From contig CAJFUR010000004.1 in assembly GCA_904420215.1 (NCBI GenBank), forward strand, positions 1 to 38,804: a stretch of DNA of 38,804 bases, read 5' to 3'. How positions within the stretch are numbered: position 1 is the stretch's first letter; each line of letters begins with the position of its first letter. The stretch comes from an uncultured Eggerthellaceae bacterium (GTDB lineage Bacteria > Actinomycetota > Coriobacteriia > Coriobacteriales > Eggerthellaceae). Below the pieces are notes generated by a model. It did not search any database. It had not been told where the DNA came from and saw only the letters and a list, made by a program, of their open reading frames with translations. Made by a program: the position numbers and the translations under genes. Below are positions 31,668 through 38,546 of the stretch, piece after piece.

Positions 31668-31965
31668 GTGGCATACTGGGAGCGTGCGGATGAGGCGCGC
31701 CGCACGGTGCGTCGGCTGGCTGCAGGTGCGGCCGCAGCGGCGCCGCGCGGCCGTGCGCCACGCAGCGCGCCGATTGCAATCGGTCGCTTGGCGTCGCTCG
31801 TGGCATGAGGCGGCCGTGCGCCGCGGGGCGCGCTGGCCGGCAGCCGCCGGATGGCGGGCGGCCGCGCGGTGCGCCGGCTGACCAGCCGCGCCACGCATGG
31901 TGCGTATCCTTTGGGCCGTGCGCCATGCAGCGCGCCAATCCTTCGATGCGACGGGAGGGGCAGGG

Positions 31966-33159
31966 GTGTTCGGCACGTTCGCGGTGCTCTACCTGTTCTG
32001 CGGCGGAACGGGCGCGGGGGCCATTGCGGTCTGCTCGCTGGCCGACCTCGCGTGGGCGCGGCAGCCGTTCGGCACCGGGACGTACACCCAAGGGCCTTCG
32101 GTGCGGCCCGAGGCGCGCATCGTGGATTTCGGGTTCGCGGCGGGGCTGGCCCTGCTGGTGCTGGGCATCGCGTGTTTGCTGCTCGACCTCGGGCGGCTCG
32201 ACCGGGTGCTGATGCTGTTCTTGAATCCGCAGCCCACGTTCGTTACGGTAGGCGCGTTCGCGCTTGCCGCGCTGGCGTTGCTGGGCGGCTTCCTGGCGGC
32301 GGTGCGCTTCCTGTACGTGCCCGCCGTGCGCCGGGGCGCCGTGGCGGCCGCCGAGGCGGTCGCAGTGGCGGTGGGCGTGGTGGCCATGCTGTACACGGGC
32401 TTGCTGCTGCAGACGATGGGCGGCATCGCGTTTTGGGCGTCTCCCTTCGTGCCGCTGCTGTTTTTGCTCTCGTCGCTTTCGGGCGGGATGGCGCTCGTGC
32501 TGCTGGCGGCGTTGTTCGTGGAGCGCACGCCGCCCACCGGCCAGCTGACGGGGTTTCTCGCCCGCACAGACTTGCTCGTTGTCGTGCTGGAAATTGCCTG
32601 CGTGGCGGGCTTTTTGCTGTGGGCGCAGGCGAGTGGACATCCCGGCGTGCGGGTTTCGCTTGCGCAGCTGGCGGAAGGCGACGTGGCGCGCGCGTGGTGG
32701 ATCGGCTTCTGCGCGTGCGGGCTGGCCGTGCCGCTGGGCGTGGAGGTTGCGGGCTGGGCGTCGGGCGCGCTGCGGAGCGAACGCGCGGGGTGGAGTGCGG
32801 CTTTCGCGGTTGCTGCTGCATTGGTGCTGGTGGGAGGCTGGTGCTTGCGGTGGTCGATGGTGGAGGCGGGCGTGCATAGGGAGTTGGAGCTGGAGAGCGT
32901 GCCCGCGCTGGTGGCGGAAGATGTCGGGATGGCAGACGCGCTGGCGCCCACGCTGGCGGAAGACGCCGGGGCGGCAGACGCCGCGCCCTGCGTCTCTGCG
33001 TCCGCGCCCGCGCCGCCGCCCGGCGATCATGCCGTCGCGCTGTCTTCCGCCAGCGCCGCGCCTGCGGAGTCTGCGTCTGCGGTGCACAATGGGGTGGCGG
33101 ATTCGCGGTATGTTTCGGCAGGGGCGGCCGGCTGCGTGATGGCGAGTGTAGGCGCGTGA
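31966..33159 (+). CDS. NrfD/DmsC-like membrane protein with C-terminal tail, cassette 2
   Basis: Membrane protein of 397 aa, paralogue of 24261-25241. It begins VFGTFAVLYLFCGGTGAGA and has about nine hydrophobic segments, ending with LRWSMVEAGVHRELELES, close to the paralogue's end. It then continues with an Ala/Ser/Pro-rich hydrophilic tail of about 75 residues that the paralogue lacks. GTG 31966 follows GGGAGGGG (31953-31960). As in cassette 1 it precedes GntR and SPFH genes and has no adjacent FeS partner upstream. A quinone-linked anchor role is inferred from the family. Confidence 0.75.
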   Translation: MFGTFAVLYLFCGGTGAGAIAVCSLADLAWARQPFGTGTYTQGPSVRPEARIVDFGFAAGLALLVLGIACLLLDLGRLDRVLMLFLNPQPTFVTVGAFALAALALLGGFLAAVRFLYVPAVRRGAVAAAEAVAVAVGVVAMLYTGLLLQTMGGIAFWASPFVPLLFLLSSLSGGMALVLLAALFVERTPPTGQLTGFLARTDLLVVVLEIACVAGFLLWAQASGHPGVRVSLAQLAEGDVARAWWIGFCACGLAVPLGVEVAGWASGALRSERAGWSAAFAVAAALVLVGGWCLRWSMVEAGVHRELELESVPALVAEDVGMADALAPTLAEDAGAADAAPCVSASAPAPPPGDHAVALSSASAAPAESASAVHNGVADSRYVSAGAAGCVMASVGA

Positions 33160-33196
33160 GGTCATGGCGAGCGAAAGTGCGTAGAGGGGCATGGCA

Positions 33197-33736
33197 ATGA
33201 GAAGCGGCAAGCAAGGTTCGGCGGGTGTTCTGTTCGAACTCGACGAGAACAGCAGCATCCCCATTTGGCTGCAATTGAAGAACCGGTTCATCTACCTCAT
33301 CACGTCGGGCTACTATCTGCCGGGCGATCAGTTGCCCACGGTGCGCGGCCTCGCGGCCGACGTGGAAGTGAACTACAACACGGTGAGCAAGGTGTACATG
33401 AGCCTAGAGCAGGACGGGTACATCCAGTCCAAGCGGCGGCAGGGGGCCTTCGTGTGCGACGTGAGCGACAAGCCGGGCGTGAGCATTGCCTCCACGGCGG
33501 AAATCGTCACGGTGGAGTACCTCAAGCGCTGCTTCGAGCTCGGCATGTCGCTGGAGGACGTGGAGGCCCAGTTCAACGCCTGCCTCGAAGACGCCAAGGC
33601 CAAGCGGGACAAGGGAGAGGGAGCGAAAGACGATGAAGCGAACGAAGACCCAGCAAAGCGCGCCCGTGCCCGGATCGTCGTTTTCTCCGGATGCGCGGAA
33701 GACGCCGAGCAACGTCCAGCTGGAAACGGGGCGTAG
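33197..33736 (+). CDS. GntR-family (YtrA-like) regulator, cassette 2
   Basis: Short GntR regulator of 179 aa, paralogue of 25414-25893. The winged HTH reads IPIWLQLKNRFIYLITSGYY, GDQLPTVRGLAADVEVNYNT, GYIQSKRRQGAFVCDV. Only a helical C-terminal region follows (VEYLKRCFELGMSLEDVEAQ), then a charged tail. ATG 33197 is preferred because GAGGGG (33184-33189) is 7 nt upstream; ATG 33191 is too close to it. The last 104 nt overlap the SPFH gene in a different frame. Likely local targets are its own cassette and the repeats before operon D (inference). Confidence 0.83.
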   Translation: MRSGKQGSAGVLFELDENSSIPIWLQLKNRFIYLITSGYYLPGDQLPTVRGLAADVEVNYNTVSKVYMSLEQDGYIQSKRRQGAFVCDVSDKPGVSIASTAEIVTVEYLKRCFELGMSLEDVEAQFNACLEDAKAKRDKGEGAKDDEANEDPAKRARARIVVFSGCAEDAEQRPAGNGA

Positions 33737-34628
33737 GCGCGCCTCGCGCAACGGCGCCGTGGTTTTCGGCCTCGTGGTTTTCGCGGTGGCGGCAGCCGTG
33801 GTGTTGGTGGTGGCGCAGGTGGCGTTCGGCGGCATCGGCGTGGGCGCGCTTGCCTTGGCCGTGGTGGCCGGCTGGTTGGCGGCCTCGTCCATACACGTCG
33901 TGCTGGAATGGGAAAAGGCCGTCGTGCTGCGTTTGGGGAAGTTCAACCGCGTGGCCGGACCGGGCGTGGTGTTCACGTGGCCCATCATCGAGTTCTACAC
34001 CCTGCGCGTCGATCAGCGCGTGTCGGCCACGTATTTCGGCGCGGAAGAAACGCTGACCAGCGACTTGGTGCCCATCAACGTGGACGCGGTGGTGTTCTGG
34101 ATGGTGTTCTCGGCCAAGAAGGCGTGCGTGGAGGTGGAAGACTACGCCGCGGCCGTGTCGTGGGTGGCGCAGACCACCATGCGCAAGGCCATCGGCCGCG
34201 CGACGGTGGCCGAGGTGGCCATGCGCCGCGACCAGTTGGACGTCGAGCTGAAAGAGGCGCTGGAGGAAAAGCTGTCGCCGTGGGGCATCGACATCATCGA
34301 CGTGGAAGTGCGAGACATCGTGGTGCCCAAGGAGCTGCAGGAAGCCATGGCCATCGAGGCGGTGGCCGAGCGCCGGAAGAACGCGCGCATGGTGTTGGCC
34401 GAGGTGGAGCGCGACATCTCGGAGATGTTGAAGGACGCCTCGGACGTGTACGGCGGCGACCAGGACGCCCTGCGCCTGCGCACGATGCACCTGGCCTACG
34501 AGAGCGTGGAGAAGTCCGGCGGCACGCTGGTCATCCCCAGTGCGTTCTCCGAGGGCTTCGTGGACTCGGCGAACGCGGCAGGCGGTGCGGCCGGCGCAGG
34601 CGGCGCGGCCGGGGTTGGCGGCGCGTGA
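33633..34628 (+). CDS. SPFH/band-7 (slipin-like) membrane protein, cassette 2
   Basis: Protein of 331 aa, paralogue of 25896-26930. A ~40-residue basic N-terminus, two hydrophobic segments (residues ~44-90), then the SPFH domain: EWEKAVVLRLGKFNRVAGPG, YFGAEETLTSDLVPINVDAV, VEVRDIVVPKELQEAMAIEA; FSEGF near the end and a Gly/Ala-rich tail. ATG 33633 has GAGGGAG ~10 nt upstream but overlaps the GntR gene by 104 nt; no Met, Val or Leu start with an RBS is obvious just after it, so the overlap seems real. Expected role: an oligomeric membrane scaffold for partner complexes. Confidence 0.83.
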   Translation: MKRTKTQQSAPVPGSSFSPDARKTPSNVQLETGRRRASRNGAVVFGLVVFAVAAAVVLVVAQVAFGGIGVGALALAVVAGWLAASSIHVVLEWEKAVVLRLGKFNRVAGPGVVFTWPIIEFYTLRVDQRVSATYFGAEETLTSDLVPINVDAVVFWMVFSAKKACVEVEDYAAAVSWVAQTTMRKAIGRATVAEVAMRRDQLDVELKEALEEKLSPWGIDIIDVEVRDIVVPKELQEAMAIEAVAERRKNARMVLAEVERDISEMLKDASDVYGGDQDALRLRTMHLAYESVEKSGGTLVIPSAFSEGFVDSANAAGGAAGAGGAAGVGGA

Positions 34629-34695
34629 GGCGCGGGCGGCGCTAGCGGCGTGGCCGGGGACTGACGGCGCGTGAGGCGCGGGCGGCGCTAGCGGC
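34621..34695. repeat. 46-bp-period tandem repeat
   Basis: GCGCGTGAGGCGCGGGCGGC and the nine bases after it occur at 34621-34649 and again at 34667-34695 (29 identical bases). A third, diverged partial copy begins near 34725. It overlaps the end of the SPFH gene and suggests local slippage. Confidence 0.85.
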
Positions 34696-35054
34696 ATTGG
34701 CGGCACGACGAACGCGGCGGGCGGCGCGTGAGGCGTGTCCGGGGTCTGACGGCGGGCACGCTGCGGGTGGAGTGTGAGGCGCGCCCCGGGGCTGGTGGCG
34801 CAGCTGCGAACGATGGCCACTCGCCGCGCATCGGGTTCAAGGCGCCGCGCGATCATGGGGAAAATGCAGGAATCGGCGGTTTTGCGGCATTTGGAAAAGT
34901 CGGCCATGATCAGGAGTTTTTCACCGTTTCACCTGATGGGGCGCTTGCCACAAAATCATCGATTTCCGACGTGTGCCGTGTCGGGGGGGGGGTGGTTCCC
35001 GTCAAGGCGGACTTTCGTGCGTTGCCACCCCATATTATCCAAAAATAGAATAAT

Positions 35055-35119
35055 CTTGTCATATTTTGTCATACTGTTCTTATTGCATTTCTATTATGCG
35101 TATGACAAACTATGACAAG
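35055..35119. promoter_or_regulatory. Inverted repeat with four half-sites, operon D operator
   Basis: CTTGTCATATTTTGTCATAC (35055-35074) is the reverse complement of GTATGACAAACTATGACAAG (35100-35119) at 19 of 20 positions, 25 bp apart. Each arm carries two TTGTCATA/TATGACAA half-sites at 10-bp spacing, one helical turn, which suits cooperative binding by dimers. Confidence 0.82.
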
Positions 35120-35120
35120 A

Positions 35121-35139
35121 AGAATCCGGCCGGTTCTGA
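35121..35139 (+). promoter_or_regulatory. Shared near-palindrome upstream of operon D
   Basis: AGAATCCGGCCGGTTCTGA follows the last TATGACAA by 2 nt. It aligns with the motifs at 18140-18158 and 27215-27233. In this copy CCGGCCGG is fully self-complementary. Confidence 0.65.
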
Positions 35140-35388
35140 CATAGGTGGGGGAATATCGGGGAGAAGACGGGCTGACGAGATTCGGGGTTTCTCAAACAGG
35201 CGGCATGGGCATTCGAAGACGCGGGCACTCGGAAGCGCTGGAGCGCCGGAGTACCGGGGTCGGTCTGCGTGCGGCCTGCGCGAATATCGCCAGCCACTGC
35301 TGCCGAAGGGGAGTAAATGCCGTCAAAGCGGCTCCTTCGTCCGAAATTCCTCGAAGCATTCTTTGATCGAAAGAATGAAGGAGGAGAC

Positions 35389-37905
35389 ATGTCAGGAGCG
35401 AACGATTCGCGAACGGGGCTTACCCGCCGAAGCTTCCTCAAAAGCACGGCGGCGGTGGCTGCGGCAGCTGGCGTCGTGGGGGGTGCGACTTCGCTGACGG
35501 CACTGGCACAAGACTACGGCGCCGGACAGCCCGAGAACGAAGGCGAGCAGATTTTCCATGGCGTATGCCGTCCCAATTGCTTCGGTTTCTGCCATGTGAA
35601 CGTGCACGTGCGCGACGGCAAGGTGGTCAAAACCTCGCGCGCTCCCTACAACGAGGCGTGCTACGACCGCATTTGCCAGCGCGGCCTGTCCCATGTCTAC
35701 CGCATTTACGATCCCGCGCGTGTGCAGTATCCGCTGCGCCGTGTGGAGGGGTCGGAGCGCGGAGCTGGCGAATGGGAGCGTGTGAGCTGGGACGATGCGC
35801 TGACGGAAATTGCCGACAAGATCACCTCGATCCAAGGAGAGTACGGCGAGAGCGCCATCGCGTTCCTTACCATGTCTGGCAACCAGTCCACGGGCGTCAC
35901 TGGTGCGTACAGCCGCCTCAAGGCGCTGCTGAACGCGAGCACCATCGACACCTGCCTCGACATGGCGAACTACTACGGCATGACGGCAGTGGCCGGCGCG
36001 CACATCAACATGCAGACGATGGCCCTGCATATGTGGGAGGGCAACGAACCGACCGATGCCAAGAATGCCAAGTCCATTGTGGTTTGGGGCGCCAACATCA
36101 CCGATGCACAGGTGCACAACTGGCACCTGATCAAGGAGGCCCAGTACGGTGGCACCAAGCTGGTGGTGGTCGATCCCGTGTTCACGCAGATTGCGTCCAA
36201 GGCAGACAAATGGGTGCCCATTCGCCCCGGCAGCGACACGCTGTTGAAATACGCCATCATGAACATCATTCTGGAAAAAGGCGCGCAGGACGAAGACTAC
36301 CTGCGGCAGCATACCGTCGCGCCGTTTCTGGTGCGCAGCGACACGGGCATGTTCCTGCGCCGCAGCGACACGGGCGTGGCTCCGACGCCAACCGGCCAAA
36401 CGAACCCCCTGACGGGGGCGGAGATCATGGACGATCCCTACTTGGTGCTTTCCGGAGGTGCGCTGGTCGCGCTTTCCGAGGCTCCCAGCCCCGATCTCGA
36501 AGGCGAGTACGACTTCAACGGCGTGCCGTGCCGCACTGCGTGGGAAATTCTCAAAGAGGAGATCTTGTCGCACACGCCCGAAGACGTGTCTGCCCAGACG
36601 GAAGTCTCGGTGGAGGACATCTACGAACTGGCCGACATCTGCATGGACACGCCCGTGTACCATTACGAAGGATACGGCCCGCAGGCGTACAACAACGGTG
36701 CGCACACCACCATGGCCGGACTCACGCTGTGCGCCATTCTGGGGAATTTGGGCAAGCCGGGCGCTTCGTATGGTGCTTTCTGGGGCGTGCACATTGGCAC
36801 TGGCTCCACGTACACGGCGCCTGCCGGCGCCAGTACGGGATTGACCATCCCCAGCGTCGATTTCAAGAACGTGGCCGAAACTGGGAAATTCGGCGACGTG
36901 GATGCTCCCATCAAGTTTCTGTACGTGTATTCGGCCAATCCGCTGAACACGCATACGGACACCCATGCGTGGACCGACGTGATCATGCCGTCGCTCGACT
37001 ACGTGGTGGTGGCCGACTCGGTGCTGACGGACACCGCCCGTTATGCGGACATGGTGCTGCCCATTGCCCAGTGGTTCGAGGTCGAGGAAGTGGCCAATGC
37101 GGGCCAGTGCTACTCGCTCAACTACAACGAAAAGGCCATCGAGCCGCCTTACGAGTGCAAGGCCGACACGGCAATCGTGACCGAGCTTGCTGCAAAGCTC
37201 GGCTTGGGCAGCTACTTCACGCATACTGAAAGCCAGATTCTGGAGGAGCAGCTCAACACGCCGCTGGGCTACATGCTTGGTCAGGATTTGGACACGCTGC
37301 GCGAGAAGAAGCAGGTGCGTTTCCTTCCCGGCGACGCGGAGACCGAGCCGTGGGTTGCCTACAAAGACGGTGCGTTCGCCACTGCTTCGGGGCGCTTCGA
37401 GTTCTATCGCGAGGCTCCCACGGTGCGCTCCGTCACGTCGCGCCAGCCAACGCAGGAGGAAATCGAGCGCGAGCGGATTCCGCATTGGTTCCCGCCGCTG
37501 GAGGCGTGGCCGGAAAACGAGCTGTACCAGAAGTACCCGCTGGTTCTCATGAGCGAGCGTCCGCGCTACCGCGTGCATTCCCAGTGGTTCAGCACGCCGC
37601 TTCTGCGCGAGCTGGATCCCGAGCCGTTCGTGAAAATCAACCCTGCCGACGCCGAGGCGCGCGGCATCAAGGACGGGTCCTACGTAGAGTGCTTCAACGA
37701 CCGTGGCACGGCGGTTGCCAAGGCGGTGTTTTCTTCGGCCATTCGCCCCGGCACGCTGGTGTATCCGAAAGGCTGGCAAGTGCCGCAGCACAAGTCGGGC
37801 GGGTGGTCGGAGCTGAGTTCGACCGAATACGATGTGTTCGCCGTGAACAACAACTTCATGGACGTGCTCTGCGACATTCGCGTGTGGGAAGGAGAGGATG
37901 AATAA
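35389..37905 (+). CDS. DmsA-type molybdopterin oxidoreductase (operon D)
   Basis: Tat-exported catalytic subunit of 838 aa. Tat motif TRRSFLKSTAAVAAAAG (from residue 12), cleavage probably near residue 40 (TALA). [4Fe-4S] site C60-x3-C64-x3-C68-x27-C96 followed by QRG, DmsA-like with Arg; an extra Cys at 91. The Mo-ligand region reads CLDMANYYGMT (Asp191), again without an obvious Ser. The C-terminal MopB domain has ERPRYRVHSQWF and NPADAEARGIKDGS. Overall closest in this window to the operon B enzyme (shared GLSHxxRIYDP, CFGxC and C-terminal blocks). AAGGAGGAG just upstream sets ATG 35389. The substrate is unknown. Confidence 0.85.
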   Translation: MSGANDSRTGLTRRSFLKSTAAVAAAAGVVGGATSLTALAQDYGAGQPENEGEQIFHGVCRPNCFGFCHVNVHVRDGKVVKTSRAPYNEACYDRICQRGLSHVYRIYDPARVQYPLRRVEGSERGAGEWERVSWDDALTEIADKITSIQGEYGESAIAFLTMSGNQSTGVTGAYSRLKALLNASTIDTCLDMANYYGMTAVAGAHINMQTMALHMWEGNEPTDAKNAKSIVVWGANITDAQVHNWHLIKEAQYGGTKLVVVDPVFTQIASKADKWVPIRPGSDTLLKYAIMNIILEKGAQDEDYLRQHTVAPFLVRSDTGMFLRRSDTGVAPTPTGQTNPLTGAEIMDDPYLVLSGGALVALSEAPSPDLEGEYDFNGVPCRTAWEILKEEILSHTPEDVSAQTEVSVEDIYELADICMDTPVYHYEGYGPQAYNNGAHTTMAGLTLCAILGNLGKPGASYGAFWGVHIGTGSTYTAPAGASTGLTIPSVDFKNVAETGKFGDVDAPIKFLYVYSANPLNTHTDTHAWTDVIMPSLDYVVVADSVLTDTARYADMVLPIAQWFEVEEVANAGQCYSLNYNEKAIEPPYECKADTAIVTELAAKLGLGSYFTHTESQILEEQLNTPLGYMLGQDLDTLREKKQVRFLPGDAETEPWVAYKDGAFATASGRFEFYREAPTVRSVTSRQPTQEEIERERIPHWFPPLEAWPENELYQKYPLVLMSERPRYRVHSQWFSTPLLRELDPEPFVKINPADAEARGIKDGSYVECFNDRGTAVAKAVFSSAIRPGTLVYPKGWQVPQHKSGGWSELSSTEYDVFAVNNNFMDVLCDIRVWEGEDE

Positions 37906-38528
37906 TGACGCGTCTTGGCTTCGTCATCGACAAGAAATCCTGCATTGCCTGCCACGCGTGTGCGGTGGCATGCAAAGTGGAGAACAATCTGCCCGACGGC
38001 AATTGGTGGAACCGCATCCTCACCGAGGGCGGCGACAACATGGACGCTCCGGAAGGGACGTATCCCAACCTGTCGCTGGGCAACATCGCCGTCGCCTGCC
38101 AGCACTGCAAGAACCCCGCCTGCGTGAAGGTGTGCCCCGTGGGCGCCACCTACAAGGACCCGGAGACCGGCGTGGTACGTCAGGACTACGACAAGTGCAT
38201 CGGCTGCCGCATGTGCATGGCGGCGTGCCCCTACACGGGCGTGCGGTCGTTCAACTGGGACGAGCCGAAGTATGCCATCGGGCAGGCCATGGGCGACGCC
38301 GACGTGCCGGCACACCAGAAGCATGTGGTGGAGAAGTGCACGATGTGCTGGCACCGCTTGGCGAAAGACTTGGCTCCTGCCTGCGTTGAGGTGTGTCCTG
38401 CTCGCGTTCGTTTCTTCGGCGACTTGGACGATCCGGACTCGGAGGTGTCGCAGCTCATTCGCGACCGCGAATACATGCAGTTGCTTGCAGAGGAAGGCAC
38501 CAAGCCTTCCGTGTATTACCTCGTCTAG
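37905..38528 (+). CDS. DmsB-type iron-sulfur subunit (operon D)
   Basis: Electron-transfer subunit of 207 aa with four [4Fe-4S] Cys groups: CIACHACAVAC (residues 13-23), CQHCKNPACVKVCPVGA, CIGCRMCMAACPYTG, and CTMCWHRL with a later ACVEVCPARVR. It overlaps the Mo gene stop by one base (TAATG), with GGAAGGAGAGG upstream. The central 134 nt (38112-38245) differ from the operon B gene at only four positions, while the 5' part differs strongly. Confidence 0.9.
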   Translation: MTRLGFVIDKKSCIACHACAVACKVENNLPDGNWWNRILTEGGDNMDAPEGTYPNLSLGNIAVACQHCKNPACVKVCPVGATYKDPETGVVRQDYDKCIGCRMCMAACPYTGVRSFNWDEPKYAIGQAMGDADVPAHQKHVVEKCTMCWHRLAKDLAPACVEVCPARVRFFGDLDDPDSEVSQLIRDREYMQLLAEEGTKPSVYYLV

Positions 38529-38546
38529 GCGAAAAGGAGGATTATC

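Larger units (their letters stand above)
31376..31965. other. Region between operon C and cassette 2
   Basis: 590 bp holding a PIN-domain remnant (31411-31593), a very strong hairpin terminator (31620-31667) and GC-rich degenerate repeats. In the repeats, a block beginning GCCGTGCGCCACGCAGCGCG near 31750 recurs with small changes near 31916. No intact gene is present. Confidence 0.55.
34629..35388. other. Gene-free region and control region of operon D
   Basis: 760 bp. It begins with a 46-bp-period tandem repeat, then GC-rich DNA with a segment at 34865-34890 resembling 4519-4545, a G9 run near 34984-34992, and an AT-rich control region (35040-35140) with long inverted repeats and the shared near-palindrome. 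The leader from 35140 to the ATG is about 250 nt, longer than for operons B and C. No gene is convincing. Confidence 0.55.

Noticed and set aside
31260-31808. Open frame of 182 codons across the PIN remnant and terminator
   Set aside because: It passes through the 20-bp terminator hairpin, and the PIN-like residues are in another frame.
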